Positions 49,749 to 60,514 of a stretch of 64,000 nt of DNA are shown here, one piece after another (positions within the stretch are counted from its first letter, which is position 1; every line of letters begins with the position of its first letter). Location: assembly GCA_027924585.1 (NCBI GenBank), contig BSBM01001931.1:1-64000 (forward strand). Reading direction: 5' to 3'. The notes beneath the pieces were generated by a model, which was given only the letters and a program-made list of their open reading frames with translations, was not told the DNA's origin and searched no databases. The translations under genes were made by a program, and so were the position numbers. The stretch is from Larix kaempferi (taxonomy: Eukaryota > Streptophyta > Pinopsida > Pinales > Pinaceae).

Positions 49749-51289
49749 ATGGAGAATCTACCTCCATGCACCCATGCTCCTTCTGGGACTACCAATCCAG
49801 AGACCCATTTTCAAGGGGTACCTTTTAGTTTTTATCCAGTTGGAGATATTGGTCCTCCCTTTATTGCCACGTTAAATCTTCCTAGATTAACCATAGGATT
49901 ACCGGTATGGTTATTCAATCCGGTAATTCCGTTTGCACCCAATGTTTTGAATGTTAACTCTCCACCATGAGAGAGTCAATCCCAAACTAATCTTTCCCCT
50001 TCTTCGTCAGATGAATCTTCTTTCGTTCCTTCTTCCTCGCCCGATCAAAGCAATAGTGTTAGTAATCGGGAGGATAAGAAGAAGAATAGGAAAGTTAAGA
50101 AGAAGAAGGATAAGGAAGAGACCAAGCGTAAACCGGTTGCCCCTAATGGCACTCATTCTACGAAAACACCTCGTAAGCCCAAGTTCTCCTGCAAACGCTG
50201 CAAGGGTGATCACCTTCTCAAGGATTGCCCTGGTCTTTCCCGTGTGTCAAAAGTGTGGTCTAAAAACCCTAAACCAATTGTATCATCGACCTCTAACCAT
50301 CATGTCGATGACACTCCCTCAACTAGTGACCCCTTGGTGAAGGGTTGGAAGGATAAAGTCCTATATCCCTGTTTGATATGCAAGGGTATGCACCGTACTT
50401 TCCTTTGTCGAAGCATGGATGAAGCTTTGTAGTGGTTGGAAGATATTACTAGTTCTCAACTGGTGCTTCCAACAAATGATAGTAAGTTGTCCCTCGACCC
50501 CCCGCTGGTTGACCAAGTGATGAATTCAGTATCATCTGCAATTGATCCCACTCTCCCTCCTAAGAGTGAAGTGATCGAGTCGCTATCATCCCCACTCGAT
50601 CTCTCTCTTTCATTGGAAAAAGTCTAGACTGACGCAGTCACCTTGACACAATCTTCGTCTCATTCTTATCTTCCAAGCGAGAGTGAATTGGAAACCGCTG
50701 ATGTTTTCCTTATTGGTTCAGAATGTACTCGGCAAGGGGAAACCTTGTCCATTTCTGTGAGACCCCCTCCAAGTACTGAGGTTATTTCCTTTGATTGGAA
50801 TGGTCTAACAGAATCTCATCTTCCTTTGAGGGTTCCTTTTCAAATATCTGTAGGAGTTTCCGATAAAGAAATTTTTCGTACGATAGTTGATGAAGGAGCT
50901 TCTATTAGTATTCTATCCTCAAATGCCTGGCAAGCCTTAGGTTCTCCTCGGCTTGTGCCCATCACTGACCAGATACTGGCTTCCAATAGAAGTCCTATTG
51001 GACCTTTAGGGTCCTTCCTCAGTTACCTATCACTTTGGGAGGGAAAATTGCCTGTATTGATGTCATGGTCGTCCAAGGTCCCTTAGATTTTAATCTACTC
51101 CTTGGATGTGATTACGTCTATGCAATGAAGGCTGTAGTGTCCTCACTCTTTCGAGTGATTTTTTTTCCCCATCATGGGAATATTGTGACCATCGATCAGC
51201 TTTCCTTTGTGATGCCCACTCATCGCATGACTCCTAGTCACCAGACTTCCCTAAATGTTCCACATGTTTTAGTGGTTTCTTCCCCCTAG
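49749..51289 (+). pseudogene. E5 gag-like and aspartic-protease-like frame
   Basis: One frame from ATG 49749 with stops TGA 49968, TAG 50430, TAG 50625 and TAG 51084, then a frameshift into 51035-51289. A Lys-rich stretch (50070-50130) precedes two zinc knuckles of the CX2CX3HX4C pattern: CKRCKGDHLLKDC near 50191 and CLICKGMHRTFLC near 50370. These bind nucleic acid in gag proteins. Downstream, VDEGASISILS near 50889 resembles the protease active-site region found in Tat-type elements (DxGAS), followed after the frameshift by DFNLLLGCDYVYAM. No RT or later domain follows. I recognise the family by its motifs as a plant retrotransposon gag-protease type; the exact family name is unknown to me. 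Confidence 0.75.
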
Positions 51290-51299
51290 GGGGGGGACG

Positions 51300-52350
51300 C
51301 TTGGAGCAAAGTTCTATTCGGATGTCAAGCTCATTAAAAAATGAAAACAACCATCAACCCAAGCATAGTTTACTTTTGGTTTTAAGCTTGTGTAAAAATG
51401 GAACCAACCATCATTTTGAGCAGAGTTTACCTTTGGCTTCAAGCTCATTAAAAAATGAAACCAGTATGAGCATAGTTCCCTTTCTATGTCAAGATCATTA
51501 AAAAATGAGATAGGTTCCTACGAGCATGGTTTATTCTTTGTTTCAAGCTCGTTAAAAAATAAAAAGGACCCTTTCAAGCATTGTTATTATCTATTTTCAA
51601 GCTTGTGTAAAAATGAAATAGATCTCCCTTCCATTTGTTCGAGTCTCTCGCTAGAGTTAGGATTTGAACCTTCATTTCATCTGCCTGGGTCACTTGGTCC
51701 TGGTTCTCCCTACCCCCCCAGTGAACACATTTGGATTAGCAGCCAGGATTTTTGGGTAAGGAAGAAGAGTAGTCAGACGAAACGAAGCTTGGGGGGCATG
51801 TTTAGCCGTTATCAATCATGCTGGGGGCATTTACCAACCTCTGGTCATGATGTTGGGAGGGAACCCATCAATGGGCCTTAACCGTAAGCAGATTTTACCT
51901 TTGGATTCAAGCTCATTAAAAAATGAAACCAGTAGTCTGAGCAAAGTTCTACTCCTGTGTCAAGCTCGTTAAAAAATGAAACATATCCTTTCCCTTTGAG
52001 TCGAGTCTCCTCGTAGACTTAGTACCTGAACCTTCTTTTCACTCGCCTATACCTTAGGCGAATGAAATGAAGCTTGGGGGCATGTCTTCAACCTCTGGAA
52101 GTTATGTTGAAGTCAACTCGATCACCTCTCCACACCACATTGGAGCTAAGTGACTTACTTCTAGCAATCATGCTGGGGGCATGTGCCAACCTTTGGATTT
52201 AATGACGGGAAGAAGTTCACCATTGGGAACATTTTCGAGCATATTTTCCTTTTTAGGCTTCGAGCTCATTAAAACCATGAAAATTATCTTGAGCATAGTT
52301 CATTTTCTGTTACGATCTCGTTAAAAAATGAAGCAGACATCATGAGCATT
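51300..52350 (+). repeat. E5 minisatellite (AAGCTCATTAAAAAATGA units)
   Basis: About ten units with core TCAAGCTC(A/G)TTAAAAAATG plus an A-rich tail, followed by GAGCA(T/A)AGTT. They start near 51327, 51384, 51441, 51490, 51544, 51598, 51907, 51960, 52259 and 52311, spaced 50-58 bp within runs. Two longer inserts at 51640-51890 and 52010-52240 each contain GAAGCTTGGGGG(G)CATGT, AATCATGCTGGGGGCAT and CCAACCT. Non-coding; lies between the protease remnant and the final LTR part. Confidence 0.82.
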
Positions 52351-52369
52351 CTCTGTTGCATGCTTGTTC

Positions 52370-52613
52370 TTTGTTTGATTTTGACAGGTTCTACATTGGA
52401 GTTTCGGGATCAAGAGCTAGAAGCGGGACAAACGTCAAATTAGAAGGTGAGTTACATATTTCATCTCTTCTGAATGCATTTAATCTTGTTGTGAAGATTA
52501 GTTCAGAAACTCAAGGTAGAATTTGTTTCCTTTTTGTCTTAGCATAGAGTTAGTGCATCCTGCTTTATCCTAAGAGAGTTTCTACCTATCCGTAGGGAGA
52601 AATATCTACAACA
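52370..52613 (+). repeat. E5 right LTR, U5 end only
   Basis: The last 240 or so bases match the ends of the other E5 LTRs and finish CTACAACA, followed by TSD ATAAT. No TGTTATACC start was found upstream, so this LTR is truncated or its first part replaced. Confidence 0.7.
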
Positions 52614-52618
52614 ATAAT

Positions 52619-54157
52619 GAGTCTTAGATGGAAAAGAATGTATATGCAGCTAACTGTTTAAATTATGATACTAACATATTTGTTTGTTACCAGACTTGAC
52701 CTCAAACTCGCATTAAGGATATTGGAGAGTTTACATTCATACATTAGGATAAATTGAAGATGATGTGAAATTTAATTGAATGAGCATGCGTGTAATGCTA
52801 TGGAACCAATGTGTTCAATTGTTGAACAATCGAAGAAAAGATTTTTTTTCTTTATACTAACATTTCAGGAAGTGATCTTAACGACGACTCATGTCATGAT
52901 CAACGAGGAACATGAATTATAAAACCACTTATATAGATAATTTGAGCTAAATAGCTCAAGTGTAATTAATTATTTACTTTACATTTTATTTGGATTATAG
53001 GATTTTATATGATTGATGTTAGACTTGTGAATAAATGATGTGTGATCATCAATATGTAGAGCATGTGATAAGCAAAATAGGTGAATACATTTGTTACTAT
53101 TATGTTTCTATTATGTTGTATGTGGCATGCAAGAGATAATAAATGATTGTTACTAAGTAATTTCCTGGACTGAAACGAGAAGTTTTGAGGGGAAAAGAAT
53201 AATTTCCTAGACTCGGGCAGAGGGGCTACATCTCGCACTCACTTACTAGCTGTTGTTATGGGACAACTTCCCTAAATTGTGGTCATGTTCCCGATGGAAA
53301 TGGAACAAAGTAGGTGGAGTGCTCATTGAATGTTATACTGACCCAAAAGACCTAGGAAATCTTTATATCCATCGAATTGAGTAGAGGAAGGGCTCTTTTT
53401 TCCTTGTGTTGTTAGAACTAAGCAGATAAGAGGTTCTCTAAGGAAACTTAACTTTTTCCTTGTGGTGTTAGAACTGAGCCCACAAGAAGATTCGATGAGG
53501 GGAAGCTATGTAATGAGTTGCAGAGTAAGACTATCATATTCCTGCTGTATGCAGATGGTATTCCTGCTGAGTTTGCAGAGGGCTGGTGTTTTGTATGCAA
53601 GTATCCATGATTACTGAAGTACAAAAGAGTGCTATGTACGCAATTCTACATGATTGTTGAAGTACATGAGCATGATATGTATGCAAGTCATCATGATTTC
53701 TGAAGTACATAAGAGTGATTGTATGCAAGTCTTTGTGATTGTTGAAGTACAAAGAGATTGTCTTGTACTGCTGAGTTTTCAAAATGTATAGTAACTGCAA
53801 GTTGATGACCAACAAAGCGTTGTTGAACAAATTTTTTTATGATATTACTAATTGTCTTGTAACTAGACTATTAGATGTCTTATTGTGAGAATATTATGAA
53901 TGCTAGAGTAATCAAATATCCCCTCAAGGACGAGGAAGAATGATGAACATTTACTGTTTTGAAATCTTGTATACTTATGTTATGCTAAAAAATGTTGGAA
54001 TATCGTGTATGATCTGTATAATGTGCAGGATATAAATGATAAGAGCTTGTGGAAATTACAACAATGTGAAGACAACCAAAGCAAAAAAATAAAGCAAGTG
54101 AAAGATGGTGAAAGGATGCAAAGGAAAAACTATTGAACACCGAGGATGGTGTTATTC
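52619..54157 (+). other. E3 internal region, 3' part
   Basis: Non-coding, about 1.5 kb. Holds a diverged duplication at about 53390-53510 (TTTTTCCTTGTG(T/G)TGTTAGAACT) and an array at 53590-53765 of about four units of 50 bp with ATGCAAGT, ATGATT and TGAAGTACA. Another case of a minisatellite shortly before a polypurine tract. Confidence 0.65.
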
Positions 54158-54172
54158 TTAAGGGGAGGAGGA
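54158..54172 (+). other. E3 polypurine tract
   Basis: TAAGGGGAGGAGGA just before the 3' LTR start at 54173. Confidence 0.88.
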
Positions 54173-56644
54173 TGTAACATCCCTCCAATTTGACCTCTAT
54201 TATTATTATTATTATTATTGTAAATGTAGTTGTAATAATGTAAATGGCCCTAGTGAGGAGCTCAAGGCTAAGGCCCCACCAGTAAACATTGTAAGTAATG
54301 TGGTGTAATAATTCTAATTGGTAAGCTGGAATGCAATTTCACAAGACTGAGGTCGCAATGCAACCTAGCATTGAGGGCACGAATCCTTTGAGGGGGAGGA
54401 GGTGAAATGGCTTGGAATCCATGGTTTGATGACAAATGTTGTCATGGTGCCACAAGCACTTAGTGAACACTAACATTCACCAAAGGTTACTTGAGTTCTT
54501 TGATTTTTGATTAGTCCTTGCGGGGGGGCGTCGAAGTTACCTTGAACTGCTGTGAGGTAGTAAAAGTATCCTAAGACCTAAAAATTAACACTAAGTTAAT
54601 CTATGATAAAAGATATTCAGTAGAACCATTAAACTCCTACTGATGTCATTGACATCCTAGTCCCGACACAATACATCAGGGTTTTCATCATCGAAACCCA
54701 TTATCTAATTATCAACGTAAGCTAAACTATTTTATCATCTTATGGACTAAGTGATGGGTGATTAGTGCCTTATAAAGATAGATGAAATAAATATATATAC
54801 ATATATATTTATGCTATCACCATTGATAAACTATATATGCATATAAGATACTTATGTAAATTGCATATATACTTGAATATTATCACTTTGATAAATATTA
54901 TTTATATTCATATTTTGATAAAGGAATGAGAAACTATATATATATATATGAAGAGATGCTACTTCATGAAATATTAGTTATGATAATGTTTTAGTTGTAA
55001 AGCATTATATATATAGTTGTGAAATATGATTAGTTATAACGGTATTTTGGTAATTATATACATTTACCATATAGTGCATTATAATGCCAAGAGAAACATT
55101 GTATATATGAATATTTATTACTTTGAGGAAGTATTATTAGTAACTATAATACAATACATTGTAAAATGATAATGCCATATAAACTATATAGAAGTAACTA
55201 TATAGGTTGGCACTCATTAAGTGGGTTGTAATACTATTTAAACATTTGCCATGTTGCCAAAGAGAAAGGCTTGGTTAGAAATAGGAGAACCATATTTTAA
55301 ATATGGTAATGATATATATATATGTTTGTGTGCACATAGGTTGTTAAGTGTTGGGGTACATATTTATTATAAGGGTTTATTAATCCTATGCTATGGATAT
55401 ATATAAAAAATATTAATAAGTGATATTAATATTTTATACATTGGAATGCATTAAATTGATAATGCATTTTAAAATATATAGAAATACATTTCTAAAAAAA
55501 CTGATCTCTTTTATTATTACGTTTGGCTATTTTACCAAGTTAAGGAGTGGAGAAAGTTAAAAGACCTTGGTTATTTATGGTTAAATTTTCTCTGCCATAT
55601 CCTTTTATGGCTCCGTTATATTTCTTTATCTTAATTGAGTGTGTGCGTTACACTTATTGCTAAAAGTCTTATTATATATTTTATCTTTTTATGGCTCCGT
55701 TATATTTCTTTATCTCAATTGAGTGTGTGCATTACAGTTATTGAGAAAGGGCTTATTATATATTTTATTAGGTATGTGTGTGGGCTACATGGAGGGCCAT
55801 GATTAATCGGATATTTGATTAATAATAGATATATTATATATCTCAGGAGGGCTCATCTTGTAAAAAAAAGGATATAACGTTTCAGCAGTCGAAGCAGCTG
55901 CGGGTTGGTCTCCTTTATGGAGCGCCCAACTCTTCAAGAAAATGGCCATTGGTCCCTGCGAGCGGGTACCGTTTTGTTCTCCCATTTCTGAAAGCCAATT
56001 ATTATTTAAGAGGATGAAGTTTGTGTTGGGGGGGTGGGATTCTAGGATGAGTGGATGGGCGTGACTCCTTTAAAAACGCTAAGTGATGTTCCCTTTATGG
56101 ATGGCTGGAGGGTGATATCACGGAGGGGGAAGATGATCACTCCCTTTGATTCACTACATGATTCCTTTTCTTTTCTGTGTTGATGGTATAATCTTGCAAC
56201 CACGGCTGAGAGGGCCGATCCCAATCCATCCTTCACCTACTATTTGTTTATATGCACCACATGAATCAGGTTTGAGGGCATCGATGTCCCTAACCACTGA
56301 TATTCATATTTCTATGTAGTATCCATTTCATATAACTGTATGATGAATGTCTATGGTGTTATCGTGCAGGGACAAGGGGACAAACCCTAAGTAATTTCTA
56401 TTCCATATTTTATACGTTCCTTCTACAGATTTCGCAAAGCTTGGAGGAACCTCGGTAGGATCACATTTTATGTATCACATATTATATGGGTTTCTTCTAC
56501 TGGTTGCACAGATGCTTGGAGATAGAAACCCCCCACATTTTCTAATTTATATATTATATGCTCGCACGTTGGATGCATGCGTAGAGGTATTTATGTATCT
56601 GATTTCTAAGTTATGTATGTTACATAGGAATTCGTTGTTGAGCA
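54173..56644 (+). repeat. E3 3' LTR, interrupted
   Basis: Follows the 5' LTR closely from its first base, with small differences, up to the equivalent of 41717 in that LTR. It lacks about 313 bp present at 40961-41273 of the 5' LTR (deleted between diverged internal repeat units) and carries a short extra segment near 56055. E4 is inserted after GAGCA (56640-56644). Confidence 0.88.
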
Positions 56645-57781
56645 TGTTAAAATTTAATATGCTAAGACAGAAAATAGCAGCATTACATTCCATTTCACAA
56701 TAATAGCATATACAGGATCACTGAAGAAACAACAAGCATAGCATAAACACAAGAGACACAGATTTATCTTGGGAAACCCTCATGGGGTAGAAAACCCAGT
56801 AAAGCTTCCTCAATATAGATGACCAGCAATATACAAAGATGCAAACCAAAGACATGATCTCCTTCTCCACCATAGAAGACCTCTCCTCCACAAGTGCGCC
56901 TCTCTCAAGTGTGTGTATGTGTCAAATGAGGAACATACCTCGTCTATTTATACACTACACTAACATGTATTTTACAAAAGTACATGTAGGCTCGTATTTA
57001 ACCATTAGGTTAAATACCCTATTATAACTGACTGGGTGTAGCTAGGGTTTTACCCCTAGCTTGTGCAAATGAGCACCTACTAAGGAGAATGGACTCCTTA
57101 GTAGCAGTTCAGTAAATGTAAATTATTAAGCTAAAACAGAAATAGAAACTATTCTAAAACATGCATGAAACATAAACAACAAATTTAAATAATGGTTTTT
57201 TGTATTGATATTACCTCCAATGTGGAGGTTGATGAATCTCCTTGCAATGTCCAAGAGGGTTGCTCCAAGCTCCAATGTGCTCCTTCTCTTTCTCCAATGG
57301 TGGGAATGGGCCAAAAGTGGCTCTCAAGGTGAAAGTAGTTCAATGGTGAACTAGGGTTTCGAGAGAGATTTTGGCAGAGTAAGGGTATACTTGATTGTGG
57401 ATATGGATTAAGGGATCTCCATCACCTATTTATAGTTTTTTGGTGGTGGAGTGCTGACCCATGGTTTTGGGAAACACATAGTTTAGGACAGCTGTATAGG
57501 GTTTTTTTCTCCTTTTCCTCATTATTTTATATTTTTCTTCCCTTTTTAGGGGGTTTTTGCTATTTTTAGAGGAATTTTGGATATTTTTGGAGGAAAAAAT
57601 GGGTTTTTTAACCTTTTTGAGGCTATTTTAAGGGTTTTGTGGCCTTTTGGAGGCATTTTAGGCCTTTTGGAGGCTTTTTAGTGGGATTTTTGGGGTTTTT
57701 AAGGGAAATATGGTAGGAAAATGGACAAATGAGCCATATAATGTGGTAGATGAGGTAGTGAGCACTTTTTGGGTGTTAACA
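56645..57781 (-). repeat. E4 3' LTR
   Basis: 1137 bp; on + it runs from TGTTAAAATT to GGGTGTTAACA. TATA box on - at 56944-56952. Downstream of it on - come GCGCACTTGTGGAGG, ATTGAGGAAGCTT, GGGTTTTC and TGTGTCTCTTGTG, the same series as in the copia LTRs E2/E2'. The U3 part at 57490-57720 is a G/T-rich run on + with GGCCTTTTGGAGGCATTTTA twice. Confidence 0.88.
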
Positions 57782-57798
57782 GATTGCCCCTTGATGTG
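57782..57798 (-). other. E4 polypurine tract
   Basis: On -, ATCAAGGGGCAATC precedes the LTR start TGTTAACACCC. It matches the E5 purine tract in style. Confidence 0.7.
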
Positions 57799-60300
57799 CG
57801 AGGGCAGGAGCTCATCGTATCGCCGATGGACATCATAAGTCATGAATGGTTTTCCTGGGTGTGGAGAGAAGAGAAGAAACAAACTGAGGCCCGGAACAAC
57901 GATCCCGAACAACTGCAAGAACGAAAAGTACATAACCTCAAGAATGGATGAGGAATCATCTGATCATATGGATGAGGCGGGCATTCCCATGCTCGTATCA
58001 GGATATAACATAATAAAAATGGGGTCCAAAAAATGGGGACCTGGCATATACTTGACCTCAAATACTGAATGAGGAATAATCTCAATATATGGACGAGGCG
58101 GGCATACCCATGCTCGTATCAAGATACATAAACAGAAATGTGAGGCCCGAAAAAGGGGGACCTGGAAGATACATAGATAACCACTGTGTACATCATAGGT
58201 GTCCAGAGGGGACACAAATCTGGGACATACTGCTGAGCGGATCATGTGTAAACAGAAGAACTGGTGCACTGGAATATCAACAGTGTTGCTGACTGTGGTA
58301 CCAAAGGAACGGATGAGATTCTGGATCATAGTGACTAGGGTCATACTCTCAATGGTACACTGAACTGGAACTGAAATGGGTACTCAAGGAAGCATATAGC
58401 TGGATGGCTTCCGAATACAATCGCCAACGCAGCCCGGACATCCACGGGAACAGATAACTGGGCGTTCCGAAGTGACTCACCAATGTGCTAGAGTCGGGGG
58501 AAATCCGGGGTCTTCGACTAAAAACTAATGGGATATAATCCTACGCGATCCTCAACGATGCAATCAAGGTGCTGAAGTCGAGCATGTGAGGAACAACCAC
58601 TCGGAGAGGCAATGATGACTCCTCTCAGAATGATCCGTAGGCACTTACCACAGATGGTTATAAGTCCAAGGCGTAGGGACCTCTGGGCCTATCCTCTGGA
58701 ATAGAGGAGCTGTCGTCGACAGAGGGAGACCTGCAACTATCAAGGCAATGATGTTTCCTTGACAGGAGCGCGAGGTACAAGACCGAAATGTGATAGTACT
58801 GATGGCAGGACTGACAAACTATGGGGGGACAACTGGGCAAGTAGAGTGGGTGGACTCAAACTTCCTTTGTTCAGAGTATGATAATGGGGATGATCTGGCA
58901 GCATATGAAACTGACTGAGGGGAAAGGGATCATAGCTGTATGGGATCTGGGCAGGTTACTGGGCTGAGGGAGACTCAAGCTGTGATACAATGGCAGGAGA
59001 CTGCAGAATACTCTGAACAAAGGCGACCTGATTGGGGGTGCTGCCGAGATGATTGATCAAAGTGCCAGGAGGCATGGGAGGAGACTTCTTCATGGGTTAA
59101 GGAACTAGAAGAAGTGTGCATAAAATGATACTGTCGTGTGGATTTTACGAGCACAGGACAGTTCATGCTCGTGGTTGCTTTCACTTTTAAGGAGTCTGAA
59201 AGCGATAAGAAGACTCTGAAGTAATGGAATGGTACTGTCGTGTGGATTTTACGAGCCCAGGACAGTGCATGCTCGTGGTTGCTTTCAATTTTAGAGAGTC
59301 TGAAAGCAAGTAAGAAGACTCCAGGGGGTTTCTTTTTCGTAGATTTAGTCTCCAAGGCCCAAAGAAGCATAAAAGGATGCAATGAAGAACTCTTCTAGCC
59401 GGTGTGACTAGAGTATTCCTTTTTCGTAATTAGTCTACCAGGTCCGGAAAAGGGTTAAACTTATACCAGATAGACACCCTTTCAGGTACTTTAACGAGCA
59501 TGAAAGGAAGCAAGATTGCTCGACGATCTTTTCATTCTTTTAGGAGTTAGAAAAGAGCTTAACGGAAACTCCCTAAGTGCCTTTTTCGTAAAGGACTTGT
59601 CCGGCCCGAAAAAGGGATAAAATTATACCGAACAAAAGGAATGGCCAGGCAAGGAGGAAGTGTTCAATCAAGGATCAATAATGATGACCAAGAGCGAGGG
59701 TAGGTGGGAACACTGGTGGGCCTCCTTGCGGGGTAGATGAAATGGTGGCAAAATAATGAAACATTTTCAGTATGACAGGAGTGAATGGCTCATGTAAAAA
59801 TGTGGAACAATCCGATAGCGGCCGATGTGGCGCACAAACCAAGGCAGCAAGGTGTCGGGACACAATGTTGAAATTGTACCAAGTGAGAGCAAGAAATGAT
59901 CTCAAGCATCATCACGAGCTCGGAAAAATGAATCCGGCGATATGAAGGGTAGGAAAAATGGAGAACGGCCGATGTGGCACACACACCGAGGCGACGAGGG
60001 CATTTTGGAAAAATACCCAAAAAATCGGGAGGTGAGAGCGAGAAATGATCTCAAGCATCCTCACCAGCTCGGAAAAATGAATCCGAGGATATAAAACATG
60101 TGAAAAACAGAGAACGGCCGATGTGGCACGCAAACCGAGGCGACTAGTGGTGTCTAAAAAAATGGGCAAAAAATGATGGGGTAAAAATGATGCAACGAGG
60201 TGACCATCATGACGGTCTCGTCGTGCTGATTCCAGTGGTGGAAATGGTTCATAAAATGGACTCCGTATGGGGTCAGAATGGCCAAAAAAAGAAAAAGTCA
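57799..60300 (-). repeat. E4 hypervariable 3' region: several tandem duplications
   Basis: Non-coding. About 57950-58180: two units of about 120 bp sharing GATGAGGCGGGCATTCCCATG or GACGAGGCGGGCATACCCATG and GGGGACCTGG. About 59127-59330: two units of about 105 bp with ACTGTCGTGTGGATTTTACG and ATGCTCGTGGTTGCTTTCA. About 59815-60165: two full units of about 150 bp plus a partial third with CGGCCGATGTGGC and AAATGATCTCAAGCATC. Parts are homologous to 45555-46540 in E5. All longer ORFs here follow the repeats and carry no motif. Confidence 0.75.
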
Positions 60301-60306
60301 ACTGAC

Positions 60307-60314
60307 TATAAATA
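60307..60314 (+). promoter_or_regulatory. Candidate TATA box for the PMD gene
   Basis: TATAAATA on + in GACTATAAATAGTGG, about 540 bp upstream of the PMD ATG. W-box-like TTGAC words lie close by (GTCAAC at 60298, TTTGACTTTGAC at 60352). The true start site is unknown, and the distance leaves room for a long leader or a leader intron. Confidence 0.4.
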
Positions 60315-60514
60315 GTGGTGGGTCCAACATGACATGTGTCAGTTGTACTTGTTTGACTTTGACTTGTGATCAGAGTGGACCAGAGCTTAGGTGGCATTTC
60401 TGGACGATCCGACCGGCCGATTGCAGATCCGGGGGATACAGGTATTCCATCAAACTCATACCTGCATGTTTTTTAGGGTCGGGGGTTGGGTAGTGGGTCC
60501 CAGGGCTTATTTGT

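Larger units (their letters stand above)
44618..52613 (+). mobile_element. E5: rearranged Tat-like Ty3/gypsy element, palindromic at its left
   Basis: Flanked by ATAAT at 44613-44617 and 52614-52618. Order: an LTR in reverse orientation (44618-45554); a 3'-untranslated-like region in reverse orientation; a purine tract in forward orientation; a forward LTR (46674-47712); a primer-site-like sequence, leader and decayed gag/protease frame; a minisatellite; and the last part of a forward LTR ending at 52613. Both outer ends are therefore the U5 (CTACAACA) end of the LTR. No RT, RNase H or integrase is present. Tat-lineage assignment rests on the primer-site style, gag/protease type and homology of its 3' region to E4. 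Confidence 0.75.
38973..56644 (+). mobile_element. E3: large non-coding LTR element (LARD-like), with E5 nested inside
   Basis: Very long LTRs (5' LTR 4166 bp) starting TGTAACAT and ending ATGTTACA, a perfect tRNA-Met primer site, a purine tract, and about 3 kb of internal sequence once the nested E5 is set aside. No gag, pol or other coding motif was found in LTRs or interior, so E3 fits the LARD definition: non-coding, mobilised by another element's proteins. The 3' LTR is cut at 56644 by E4 and its remaining 1.4 kb lies beyond the window, so the right TSD cannot be seen. Confidence 0.85.

Noticed and set aside
56645-57781. LTR assigned to a separate solo copia LTR because of its similarity to E2'
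   Set aside because: It is followed at once by a polypurine tract in the right orientation, and by a 3' region homologous to Tat-like E5, so it fits E4. The alternative is kept as the refutation test of the shared-segment finding.
59675-60397. Long - strand ORFs in the E4 3' region (60-160 codons)
   Set aside because: They run through 150-bp tandem duplications and repeat their own peptides; no domain seen.
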